From Luidia sarsii (lineage: Eukaryota > Echinodermata > Asteroidea > Paxillosida > Luidiidae): a DNA stretch of 64,000 nt. The number at the start of each line of letters is the position of its first letter. The first letter of the stretch is position 1. Below are positions 50,050 through 59,639 of the stretch, in pieces. Where the stretch lies: assembly GCA_949987565.1 (NCBI GenBank), contig OX465109.1, positions 18,396,415 to 18,460,414 on the forward strand, given 5' to 3'. A program made the position numbers and the translations under genes. The notes under the pieces were generated by a model that was given only the letters and a program-made list of their open reading frames with translations, searched no databases and was not told the origin of the DNA.

Positions 50050-50335
50050 ATTGGATTGCATCTGAATGAAAGCGGGGGAAGTGGTACAGGCTTTAAGTGA
50101 TTTGAAATAGCAAATACTCCTCCACCATGTCCACTACCATCCTTTCAGAAGATGATGTATTTAGGTGTCAAGTTCAGTTTGCTATCATTGATTGATAAAG
50201 ATCCAGCCAAGATTCTGTGATGAAGGCCATGTCATATTTGTTCACCAAAAGTTCTGCCTGGAGTAATGCATGCTTGTTAGCAATACTTCTGGCATTGAAC
50301 AGGATGCAGTTAATGTGAGAAGAACTTGAGACTCA
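50050..50335 (-). pseudogene. LINE endonuclease, N-terminal part
   Basis: Translation gives ILFNARSIANKHALLQAELL, then a YDMAFITESWLD motif, and after a break SGHGGGVFAISNHLKPV. N.RS..NK, D....TE(T/S)WL and GGGV.. are the first three blocks of the endonuclease/exonuclease/phosphatase fold in CR1- and Jockey-like LINEs; the Glu of TESWL is the metal-binding residue. The frame is broken by a stop after LYQSMIAN and is interrupted by the inserted inverted-repeat element after residues NPIHR. Confidence 0.7.
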
Positions 50336-50973
50336 GTTAACCTCAGTCACATTGGTAGGAGCCTGATATCATCGGTGTCAGGAGACTTGAATTGGGCCTT
50401 ACAGAATGTACAACCCCCAACTCATGCAGAAACCACTCATGAACATCCCCAAAGTCACCTAAAGGTCTTATCATTGAAGAGATCAAGTTTGATCTTTGAC
50501 CATGACGGGTAACGGCAAAGGACACACTGTACAGACAGTGCAAATTGACTGCATTATAGGCCTATAATTATAAGCAGAACACAGCATGTATGGAGTGAGT
50601 TGCTTGCTGTATTGGTTGCTATGGTTTTCTTTCAAGCTTCAGTCCTGGTTACCTACATTTGACTGCAAGAATTTAGTCTCATGTATGCTGATTATCAAAG
50701 TTCATTAACAGTTATGCATCGGTTACATATATCCCTTAAGAAATGCAGAAAACTGTTCACAGTATGAAGTAATCCAAAATATAAAACAATATAATTATAC
50801 CCAAAATATACAAATCTCAGTGTCAACAAAATATTGACTGATGCAATCATATCTGAACAATGTAATAATCCTACAATTTACAGTTATACCTCATTTAAGT
50901 CATGAATCCTTACAGAAATGACAGAAAATTGCTGACTGACTCAAATGAAAAGGAACAAGTGAAAGGTATGCAT

Positions 50974-51258
50974 TCAGAATAATTGGATCCTGTGATTGCC
51001 ATAGTCACATATGACTATCTCCTTGCGCTGGTTGAAGATTACGCCCCAAGGAGATTTAAAAGGATCTTCTTGGTTGTGTAGCATGTGGAAGGATTCCCAG
51101 TGAGGAGTGAACAGTTGGACACGGTGGTTGCCTTGCTCTGCCACGGCCACAAAGCCCATGGAACCGATGGCAATGCCTACTGGCCAGTCCAGCTGGTTGG
51201 GTCCACTGCCTCGTGACCCAAATGTAGTCTGGTACCTGCCTGTTGCACCATCAAACAC
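50974..51258 (-). CDS. Terminal exon of an NHL-repeat protein gene
   Basis: The exon begins after a 3' splice signal on the minus strand (TTCTTTTCCACATATCCTGCAG) and ends in TGA. Its 94 codons hold two NHL beta-propeller blades: WPVGIAIGSMGFVAVAEQGN with HRVQLF, and FKSPWGVIFNQRKEIVICDY with GNHRIQLF. A preceding FGSRGSGPNQLD is the usual blade linker. Such blades build the C-terminal propeller of TRIM2/TRIM3/TRIM71-type ubiquitin ligases and other NHL proteins, where they bind RNA or protein partners. A full propeller needs about six blades, so most must lie upstream or be absent. The reading frame is intact inside a TE-rich region. No RING, B-box or filamin domain is visible in the window, so assignment to TRIM is open. 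Confidence 0.75.
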   Translation of the reverse strand: MFDGATGRYQTTFGSRGSGPNQLDWPVGIAIGSMGFVAVAEQGNHRVQLFTPHWESFHMLHNQEDPFKSPWGVIFNQRKEIVICDYGNHRIQLF

Positions 51259-51360
51259 CTGCAGGATATGTGGAAAAGAATATCATTCAAATACGTTAAG
51301 TTGGGTTACTAGACACCCTCATGTGCCCAGTGTCTAATCTCAGGTGTATTTTATTTAAAC

Positions 51361-52215
51361 AAAGGAATATCAAAATTTAGTGGGCCTGAAGTTTCGATCC
51401 TAGCAGGACCTTACTCAAAGGCAGAAACAGATACATGTACACGAAGGAAGGGGGAAGAGAGTGAATAGGACAAGGATGAGAAACAAAGGACAAAGAGTGA
51501 AGCTAGTAGGGTGAGATCAAAGGGAAGGGCAAGGATCGGGTAGGGATTACATAGAGGAGGGGAAAGATCACTCTGCCTTTGAGAAAGGTCCTGCTAGGAT
51601 CAAAACGTCAGGCCCACTAAATTTTGAGATTTGCATTTTGGTAATTTTAGTCAGTAAGCAGTTTCCAACATTTTTGAATATCAACAAAAAATACCACCAG
51701 AACTGAATTATTGGATACAACAGGGTGTCACTTCAATCTCCCCTATCCTTCCATATCAGATATGAGTGTTCTTGGCATAGAATCACTTGGTCATCTTAGT
51801 AATGATGTCTGTTTAAGCCAAGAGAAAATGTGGATGAAGCGTCTTTGGACAATTCAAGCACATGGCCTCAACATCCAGGAGGGGAATGATGAACACCTTG
51901 CATGTGAACCAATAACCCCTCCTTTATATGTTCTCTCCCCCACTTCTCTCTTTCACCTTTTCCCTTTGATGTTTTCCCCTTCCACTATCTAATCCCTACC
52001 CAAACCCCTGCCCTTCCCTCTGATCTCACCCTACCAGCTATCCCCTTTGTCCCCTGTCATCCATGTCTCTGTTACTTTCCCATTCCTATTTGTTTTGTCC
52101 CTGTCATTCTGCCTCTGATAAAGGTCCTGCTAGGATCGAAATGTCAGGCCCTGCTAATGTTTGATATAAACTTTTTGGTCATTTTAGTCAGTACGCAGTT
52201 TGCAACATTTTTGCT
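51361..52215 (+). mobile_element. Penelope-like element fragment, inverted-tail arrangement
   Basis: Starts with a minus-sense terminal repeat and purine-rich tail (51,361-51,570), then a plus-sense terminal repeat (51,572-51,675), then an endonuclease C-terminus (51,711-51,890: GCHFNLPYPSISDMSVLGIE and QEKMWMKRLWTIQAHGLN), a pyrimidine-rich 3' tail (51,890-52,105) and a final terminal repeat (52,108-52,212). The protein matches the end of the better preserved copy at 53,080-53,691. The purine tail at 51,430-51,570 is the reverse complement of the type of tail at 51,960-52,060. PLE copies are known to carry terminal repeats in such partial or inverted arrangements. Confidence 0.75.
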
Positions 52216-52329
52216 TATTACTGTAGTCAACAAATGTTATAAAACGTGTTGTTTACAGTGAAGTCGTTATTGTCAGCGAGGTTTACCTATGAAAATACAA
52301 TGTCAGAGATGTTTGGCAATAGTTCATGA

Positions 52330-52720
52330 TGTGGTTTAATTGTGTGACGTCACGCCCCTCGGTGGCGAGGGGGGGGGGAGCTCTCCCTCTCTCTGGGCGT
52401 GCCATGGATGGCACCGTACAGGCAGGTCCCTGCATGAGTGGCTAGGGACAAGTCCATTGGGAAGTGAGCAGTGAGCACCCACACGTCCACCCCCCTCCCC
52501 CCACCAAGGCCCCTTAGGATTATCCTCCCCAGAGGATTATCTTTCCCGCCTTCCCGCCTCAGCAATCACCGGCATATAAGCAGATCCACCACCGAGTCCA
52601 AGACATTCTCCTGATGATGGCCAGAGCATACTGGTCGGAATGTCGAGTTAACACTCAGGTTCTTTTCAGAACCACACCTCTTCTTTAAGAGACCTTATAC
52701 ATGGTGTCACCGCAAACCTT
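52330..52720 (+). mobile_element. Probable PLE terminal repeat with promoter-like and ribozyme-like motifs
   Basis: In order: TGACGTCA at 52,345, a G-run and GC-rich stretch, CATATAAGCAG near 52,572, then CTGATGATGGCCAGAG (52,611) with TGGTCGGAATGTCGAG. The last block is the common ending of PLE-type repeats (CTGATGA..GAAACGTC). No open frame is supported. It is distinct in sequence from the GGGCCTGACG family beside it, so it represents a second PLE lineage. Confidence 0.5.
52611..52644 (+). ncRNA. Hammerhead-like ribozyme core
   Basis: CTGATGA (52,611-52,617) is followed by a 7-bp stem II (TGGCCAG, loop AGCATA, CTGGTCG; two wobble pairs) and GAA (52,638-52,640). These are the two conserved catalytic strands of a hammerhead in the right order. 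Stems I and III are not clear by eye, and position 15.1 is T rather than A, so self-cleavage is doubtful. Hammerheads are an established feature of many Penelope-like elements, which supports the reading. Confidence 0.4.
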
Positions 52721-52784
52721 CCTATATTGATTCACACACCATGCAAAGCCTTAAGTCTTATATATCCATTGGGAAGGAAATATC

Positions 52785-53966
52785 TCAAAAATTACAGGGC
52801 CTGACATTTAGATCCTAGCAGGACCTTTCTCAAAGGCAAAGTGACAAGGACAAACACAAACAGTCAGTGGAAGGAAAGTCCTGACACACATGACAGAGGA
52901 AGGACAAAAGGGAAGGGAGTGGGATGCAGATGTACACCGAGGAAGGGGAGATTAGGGAAAACAAACAAAAGGGTAGGGAGGATCAAAGGGACGGGAGGGA
53001 GGTGGGAGATCAAAGGAGAAAGCTACAGGGAAGATGAAGAAAAGAGGTGTTAATGAAGTGAGGATTAGTCATTCCCTTTTTAAATATTAAGGCCATGAGG
53101 TTGTATAGTGTGGATACGCTTAATCCACAGTTTCTCCCTGCTGAGGCGGACAGCATCTTTTTGATGGCCAAGAAACTCTATGCTCTGTACAGACATGTCA
53201 AGAATGGAATGATTAGGGAGATTGAAGTGATGACCCACAGGTGTATCTACTCGCTTGGTGTTGATGGTAGATCTGTGACCATAGAGTTGTTTCTTTAGGC
53301 TGTTTCTAGTTTCACCGACATATTGAATGTTGCAAACCCTGCAAGAAATGAGATATATAACATTAGTAGTTGTACAAGTGATCATTCCATTGGTCCTATG
53401 CGTAGAGTCAGAGGAGTGTCCAGAAAAAAAGACTGTTTCCTTCACATGGTTCAGACAGACTACACATTTAGAATTACACTTGAAGGTTCCATGCTGGGTT
53501 GGGGGTGAAGGATCCAAAGAGGGGACCTCAGCACGAACAATCAGATCTCGTAGGTTGCGAGGACGTCTGTATGCCAGGAATGGGATGTCCGGAACAGCAC
53601 TGGCCAGACGGTCTAAGGTGTGGAGAATGTGGTGATTGTCATTAATAATTTTCCGGAGGGGAAGGAGACAAGGATGAAAGCTGGTGACCAAGGGGATCCT
53701 TGGCCTTTTCGTAGGGTTAGGGTTATCAATAGAGCTTTCAATTCGACGACGGCCGTGACCCCTGGCAATTAAATTCCTCTTGAGGTCCTGTGAATGGCGG
53801 GAGAAATCTGAATCATTAGAACATAATACACATAAGGCGAAGAGCTTGACTGTAGGCTATTCCAGTCTTACAGTGTCTGGGATGGCAGCTTGAGGCATGG
53901 AGATATCGATGTGTATCTGTGGGTTTAGAAACTTTAGAATACAAATCGGTGGTTAGGGTGTCGCTA
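52785..53966 (-). mobile_element. Penelope-like retroelement, 5'-truncated, minus strand
   Basis: Minus-strand order: the end of the RT domain (53,966-53,820), a linker, the GIY-YIG endonuclease (to 53,080), a 3' region whose plus strand is purine-rich (53,078-52,840), and a terminal repeat (52,838-52,785, GGCCTGACATTTAGATCC on the plus strand). The RT part TDLYSKVSKPTDTHRYLH followed by ASSCHPRHCK and YSQALRL is typical of PLE. A frameshift near 53,830 separates it from the endonuclease frame. The catalytic RT palm is absent, so the copy is dead. Confidence 0.8.
53080..53691 (-). pseudogene. PLE GIY-YIG endonuclease domain
   Basis: The frame is open upstream to about 53,825 (HSQDLKRNLIARGHGRRRIE) and ends in a stop at 53,080. 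It contains a zinc-binding-like CNSKCVVC motif, then VIYLISCRVCNIQYVGETR, the PLE version of GIY-YIG with its conserved Arg, LYGHRSTI, HHFNLPNHS and a closing EKLWIKRIHTIQPHGLN. The domain nicks target DNA for retrotransposition in active PLEs. Its start here is a TTG inside a longer frame, so no true initiation is implied. The order and spacing of motifs are intact within this segment. Confidence 0.8.
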
Positions 53967-54077
53967 AGGTTGTGCCGGTTTTCGTTTATACCGAAAAATC
54001 ACGGTTTAAAAAAACCCGAAACCGAACCGAAGCCTTTCTGAAAAACCGAAAAACCGGCTGAGACCGAACTGAAAATA

Positions 54078-54260
54078 CGCAGTGGCTGTTGTTACAGCAG
54101 TCGTCCGTGTGGTTCCCTGACTTGATTGTATTTCGTCAGCATTGCAGGCTGGTTGAACCAGTTTATTAGCTGATAGTCTGGTTCCAAGAGCTAAACATCC
54201 TGACAAATACTGTTAAGTCAGGGAACCACACGGACGACTGCCGTAACAACAGCCACTGCG
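54078..54260. mobile_element. 183-bp foldback MITE
   Basis: 46-bp terminal inverted repeats with one mismatch: CGCAGTGGCTGTTGTTACAG at 54,078 and the complement CTGCCGTAACAACAGCCACT near 54,238-54,257. The interior is about 91 bases. The flanks are AAAATA and TTTTTT, so a target duplication is not evident. It is non-coding. Confidence 0.8.
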
Positions 54261-55456
54261 TTTTTTTCTTACTGCACGTCTGTGCTCGTATACTTTTGCG
54301 CTGCTGTCATGCTGTTGGAAAAGTAAATTGGGCATATTCACCTGGCGCATCACACAGATGTATGCGTTTATATTTCCATGAGGAGCAAACGAACGATCAC
54401 CAATGTCATCAAGGCAACAAAATAATTGACAATAAAGATCGTCCCTTGCAACCCCGCAAGCATTGGTACACGATCGGCCTCGTTACGCTGTATCAGTGTG
54501 TCTTGCGTGAGATCGACGTTCTTTTTTAGCTAACTTCAATGTCTGCACCTGACCCAGCATTGCAATAAAATGTTACACGGAGGAACAAAAACCAGACTCA
54601 ATCATGCCGAGGGTTTCGCGCCCGATCCTGTTTGGATCGAAAAGTTCGTTCGAAAATATTGCGAAACACTGCGGTTGTGAAGCTAGCTCCTATCATTTCC
54701 TATTTAGAAATATAATTTATGTAAAGAATGATTTTACGCAACTTTCTACTCTTACAAAATGTGAAATTTCTCTTCTGGTTGTTCAGCCAGGAAAACAGAA
54801 CTTTGGACCAATCGCGTAAGGGTTCTGATCTCATGGCGGCAGCCATTTTGAACGTGACAAAGGCTTTTGTGCAGTATGCACGGGCGTGCGAGCACATGCG
54901 TGCAGACGATACGACGTAAACAACCGCCTTTATGTGCCAAATGTAGGCTGAAATAATAGCACTGAAATAACGTCAAAAACTCACGAAAATTGACAATTGC
55001 GGCGAGGGTCAAGGTAAGGTTTTATTCAAGAGAGGATTTAGGGGTATTCTGGTCATCCTGTTTAGACAAAAAACCGTTATTTTGAGGCTGAAATCAATGA
55101 ACGAAATGGGTCGCAGCTAAGTTTTCGTTTGCAAGTTTCGTTTCGTTTTTTAGTTCGTGAAATTATCTAAACCTTAGGCCCCCTAGTCATGCAGGGTTTC
55201 TAGTAAATTGGATGTGAAAATGGTTCTCCAAGTACCCGGCGTTCCGTAAACATTAATATAAAAGGGCATTAATAGAAAAGAGGCCTCCTAATTGTTTGTT
55301 TGAAAATTGAAATTTTCGGAATGCATGATAGAATAGTATAGGCCCGTATAGTATGGACACGTATAATGTGCAATGCAGTAATGTAGTGCGTACATGTACA
55401 AGCTTTCACATAACTTGTGCACCACAGGCCTATTCTGAACTGGTTTCTATGCTTAC
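54261..55456. other. Gene-free interval, presumed NHL-gene intron
   Basis: No conserved frame, RNA gene or clear repeat is recognised. If the candidate exons are right, this is part of the 4.2-kb intron. ATGGCGGCAGCCATTTTG near 54,831 resembles a start region, but the frame after it is only 30 codons. Confidence 0.5.
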
Positions 55457-55495
55457 CTGTGGTTGGTCTATGATATTATTATAGTCTCCATCTGC
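55457..55495 (-). CDS. Candidate 39-nt internal exon of the NHL gene
   Basis: On the minus strand a T-rich tract ending CCATTTTTATTTTGAG precedes 39 bases that end CACAG followed by GTAAGC. Only one frame is open: ADGDYNNIIDQPQ. It is phase 0 at both ends and joins in frame to the VFDG start of the terminal exon. The open frame and both splice signals agree, but 39 bases is short, so this needs transcript support. The 4.2-kb intron that follows holds the PLE copies and a MITE. Confidence 0.5.
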
Positions 55496-56220
55496 CTCAA
55501 AATAAAAATGGAAACCAATTATTAGCAGCAGTTTGACACTTGAGAAAAAAAAAAGCTAACGGATTTTCCTTTTCTTTTCAAACGATACTTCGATCACTTA
55601 TACTAGATATTTAAAATGATTGCAAACTGACCTAAATGAGCTCAATGTAAATCTGACAAAAGACAGGGCCTGACACTTGGATGCTGTCTGGACAGGCAAA
55701 ATGGTGTCTTTGAGAAATGAAGGCCTAGGCCTATACCCTATAATATTATCATATTTTTCAATTGGCATAATTAGGCCTATAGTTTACACTCCCTCATAGT
55801 CATAGACCCTTTACAAATTCATGGATCATGCTAGGGCTATTAGGCTTCGTCTCCGTCAAAAAATGAAAATCCAGGTACAGAGTATTCACCCAGAAACTGG
55901 GGCCAAACCCTTGTTTTTAGATGCCTGTGGCATTATAAAGAGAAATAGGGCCTATGACCGAGGCCTAAGCCTTTGTTTCGTAAACGGCCATAGTCTCATT
56001 CCTTGCATATCCGATTAGGTCATTAGTAAAAAAGAAACATGATTAGCGTCCCCACCAACTTTCTTTCTGGAGGCCGTCTGGTTTTGTTTTGTTTTTAAAC
56101 CCCAAAAGTGAAAATTTCATGATTTCTTTCCCTCGAGAAAAATGATTTAAACAAAAGTCGTAGGCCTAATTATCATGTACTCAGTCGTCACTGGACATTT
56201 TTTTCCTTCCTTTTAATTTT

Positions 56221-56250
56221 TTTATTTCAATATTAAAATATTGAAATAAA
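56221..56250. repeat. AT-rich palindrome
   Basis: TTTATTTCAATATT (56,221-56,234) and its exact complement (56,237-56,250) are separated by two bases. It is in non-coding sequence with no associated feature. Confidence 0.8.
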
Positions 56251-56409
56251 CCCTATTATGAATTAGCGCAGCTTAATCGAGGCAGGGCTCTGAAGTTATA
56301 TATTTGACATCTCTCCGTGTATGTTAGGGTCTACATTCACCGTTTTAGACACTTTTAAGTAAGATACGCAAACCAGCATATCTTAATTCCACAGACCACC
56401 GCACTTTAC

Positions 56410-56478
56410 CTGGAAAGCATGAATAGTGTCAGGCCTTCCACGCCATGACACTTTTACTTCATGTTGCGGTCGGGCGCA
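56410..56478 (-). CDS. Candidate 69-nt upstream exon of the NHL gene
   Basis: On the minus strand, GAGCACAG could be a 3' splice site before 69 bases encoding 23 residues that end VSWRGRPDTIHAFQ, followed by GTAAAG. Phase is 0 at both ends, matching the 39-nt exon. A TGA lies in frame just upstream of the proposed acceptor, so the exon cannot extend far. Whether there are more exons to the right is not visible. The acceptor is weaker than that of the other two exons. Confidence 0.35.
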
Positions 56479-58542
56479 CTGTGCTCATACTCCAGATTCC
56501 TAAGACATTCAACACTGCACAGTGTTTCCATTAGCCCGTGTGCGGTTATGTGGCAAGTGACGCACATCGATATTCCTTGTATTGTACGTTGGATTCCAAC
56601 ACGCCCGCCAAACTCAGTTGTATTCTTAGTCTTAGTACGAGGGTCGGGTTTGAATTGCCCAAAGAGAGAATGTTCCCTTGTGTTTTGACCTCGTCTGGCT
56701 TCCGTTTTCTCCGATAGGATTGCAGAACGAGACCGTGCGTCACCACACTGCTCGGGGCGTGGTCAGATCTTCCGTGCGTGTCCACTGAGCTGAGTCTAAG
56801 CCTAATAGGCATCGAACAAGAGAAATACACCGCCAGATGGAACCCTGCGGAAGAGGCGAGATGAGGGACCACTTCTTAAGGTAGATTATTACTAAGGACT
56901 CGTTTTTTAAGTTAGATTGGTCATGTTTGTAAATAGAATAATCGATGTTGGTGTGTCTCGTGTTACTGCACGAACTTTACGTGCAGTAACACGCGACACA
57001 TGTGCACTCAACACGACGAATCTAACTTAAACATATTAATCAATCAAAAATATTGATTGATAATAAACATACGCGCGACACATACGCGCCACAAAATCAT
57101 GATTTTGGAGATTTTTTTAATTTTTGTTTGCGCAAGTGGTTGTGCCAGGCTATTGATATGAACACGTAAGGAATGCATGAAACTCTTTCCATGCTGGAAC
57201 CTTAAAAATTATATCATCTGTCTGGCTGTCGACCTAACTGCTATATAGAAACCTCTACAAATTACCTTGTCAGGAGAGGGTGAAATCTTGTTTCTGTTCC
57301 GTCACTATTCACTCTGCCAATCTACGAGCACTCGTAACCCATGACTCCATGCACTCGTGCCCGTTTCTTGCAACCTGTATAAGCAGTTCATTATAATACC
57401 CGTCCACATACACACGCTATACGCTCCGGAGCTTGTTGTGCTCCCTTTTTCAAAAGGCATGGATTGAAATGTTCTCCGAGATCAAACGTTTAACCGCTTG
57501 CCGTCAAAGGAACCCAATGAAGGACTATTTCGAGGCCAATGTTCAGCGCCGTAGTCTTTACAGCCCCAGCAAGCATAAACCAACACTATTTGTCTTGAAA
57601 ATAAGGTATGAAAAGAGATATTCCCAGTGAGAACTTTCACTACTTGTCGTAGAAGACCGCGAAAGTGCTCTGGCGCCCTCTATACATTCTAATAAGCGCA
57701 GCCACTAGTACACCACTGGGCCTATGTCCCACTTGTTGGCACTCGCATTCCCTCCGCAACCATGAACTCCCCTAAATTCCCTTGAAATGTATAACAAGGC
57801 GTGTTCCAGAAACTCAGCAGTTTTACCACCATTCCCGATAGGAACCCAAGAGATTTTTCTCCGCTGCCAATAATCTTAACATTTAATGACATAAATACCA
57901 ATTTTCAAAGCGTTACCTTCTTTCCGGTCACTCTGATCCGATCAATGTCTGCTAATACGTTCGCATTACCTACACATTAAGGCCACGTAAAATGATGTCT
58001 AAATACAAACTTGACTTGTTACCTTTCGTTAAAAGAACCAAGGGGTCATTTCCATTTAAATTAGCGCCTTGAACTTATATAAATAATTCTGGATGAGAAA
58101 TCTTGCACAGCATTTCTTACTGTCCAGTCATCCTAGACCGTTCATTGCACAAACACAAACATGTGGGTTCAGTCCCTTTGCCTTGCAATGCAAGATTGTC
58201 CAATGCTTGTCCGTAAGTGTCATTTCCCGGCCGATTAGTGACGTAACTTCAAAAAGGAAATCTTGTCTGTCTAGACTGTGTAAGTCAGTAGTGTCGGTTC
58301 ACTTGCTGACAGGCCATGTTTAACTTGCAAGTGTAAATAATTCTTCAATCCTCAAGAAAAGACCATAGGGGTGCAAAAACACACTCTTTTAAAGCCAATT
58401 ATCCCACACCCAACAGTTTCTCAGTTCTGAAATTTGTAGTTTTGACCTTTACCTCTCAGATTATTTTCAATTTTTGTGCCCTTACATGATTAGATTTTTT
58501 AATAATTGCACCAGAAAAAAAACCACATCCCCAAAACGCTAT
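56479..58542. other. Gene-free interval with one strong hairpin
   Basis: Two kilobases with no recognised gene. A 21-bp inverted repeat with one mismatch, TGTGTCTCGTGTTACTGCAC (arm 56,952-56,972) and its partner (56,980-57,000), has a 7-base loop. Short open frames at 57,433, 58,093 and elsewhere show no domain and no conserved start. Confidence 0.55.
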
Positions 58543-59002
58543 GAACTTCTAAGCCGTGAAAACGGGGTGAAAATGTCATTTAGCGGTGAAAAAAAATCAA
58601 GGTGTTTACACCCCTAATATTATTCATGGAACACAGTTAGCCAGTAGTTTTCACAGCCTTTTCATGGCATTTTCACCAGTGGTCTCCAAGGTCACGTTCC
58701 TGGTGGTAAATGGCTATAGAGGCTGTTTCGAAGTATCTTGGAGTGACAGTAACAAGGACACCATACAGTACCTCTATGGGGGCTGGGGGCCCTACTTGTA
58801 ATTGAATTAGTCATCCTTCAAGGCTGTAGCTTGCGATACTAGATATTCAATGTTTTCTCACGGTCACTTTAGTGACATGATGATGTCCTTACCAGGACAG
58901 AGAGCCGTTTTTTCACAGTGAATTCACTGTAAAACGAACCGTGAAATCACAGTGACTTTTTTAGTTTCACGGCGAAATGACATTTTCACGGTTCAGATGT
59001 TC
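58543..59002. mobile_element. Inverted-repeat element with GTGAAAATGTCATTT ends
   Basis: The left end (GAACTTCTAAGCCGTGAAAA, later GTGAAAATGTCATTTAGCGG) matches the complement of the right end (GAACATCTGAACCGTGAAAA, TGTCATTTCGCCGTGAAA), with an 11-base extra in the left arm. The interior has further GTTTTCACAG and TTTTCACAGTGAATTCACTG words. It is non-coding and of unassigned family. Confidence 0.6.
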
Positions 59003-59017
59003 GAGGCATATAAGCAT

Positions 59018-59412
59018 TACGACGTATGCCACTTAACCACCGTGGCTAAGCTATAAGTGCGCATGCGCGAAGCCAGGTTGGCTGGGGCCTCCCCCATTCA
59101 TTCATTCATTCATTCATTCATTTCTCAGGTAGTTACAGGCACAAGCACGAAACAACCCTAACCCTTATCCTAATCCTAACCCTAACAACCCTAATCCTGA
59201 ACCTAACCCTAATCCTAATCCTAATCCTAACTCTATCAGTAACGCTAACCCAACCTGAACTGTAACTCTAACCGTAACCATAACCCTAACCGTAAGGCCC
59301 CCCCTAAGCCTAACCTACGCTGGTTTACAAAACACGTCATTTTATAGTCCCCACACAATTTACGGGGTACCAGCATGGCTCAACGACGGTGGTTAAGTGT
59401 CATATGTCGGTC
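59018..59412. mobile_element. Inverted-repeat element carrying telomere-like repeats
   Basis: The left end (GACGTATGCCACTTAACCAC, then CGTGGCTAAGC) matches the complement of the right end (GACATATGACACTTAACCAC, CGTCGTTGAGC). Inside are an (ATTC)n run at 59,095-59,123 and about 150 bases of degenerate CCTAAC/CCTAAT telomere-like words (59,150-59,300). No coding frame is present. Confidence 0.6.
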
Positions 59413-59639
59413 CTGTTATATATCTCGATGTTCATAGTTAAAATGTGCAGCCATCCATCCACGAAAGTGGTCAGGCGCCCTCAACTGGCGAACAAACAAA
59501 GACGTTAAACCACTATCGTCTCTCCTCACCCTGCTGTATTTACGAGTTGCGCAACACAAACAGAACCCTGAAAAAATAAATGTTATCTTACGCACTTGAA
59601 CCGAAAATTTTTTGACATAAATAGTCAAACACAAATCTT

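Larger units (their letters stand above)
48110..50543 (-). mobile_element. Decayed LINE (non-LTR retrotransposon), minus strand, with nested insertions
   Basis: Going 5' to 3' on the minus strand: an N-terminal frame (50,543-50,343), the first part of an apurinic-type endonuclease (about 50,330-50,050), the rest of the endonuclease (49,610-49,066), a linker with WDTFQELLLAVIKD and NPWITHEI (49,060-48,840), and the start of the RT region (48,560-48,110). Two insertions split it: a 436-bp inverted-repeat element (49,613-50,048) and back-to-back PLE terminal repeats (about 48,655-48,830). The endonuclease and linker motifs resemble the CR1/L2/Jockey group; the clade is not certain. Frameshifts and stops make it inactive, and the catalytic RT palm and 3' end are missing. 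Confidence 0.8.

Noticed and set aside
54828..54919. Gene start at ATGGCGGCAGCCATTTTG
   Set aside because: The frame is short, no domain or splice donor is clear, and it falls in the presumed intron of the opposite-strand gene.
55660..55730. Another PLE terminal repeat (GGGCCTGACACTTGGATGC)
   Set aside because: Only the first dozen bases agree; the rest cannot be aligned convincingly.
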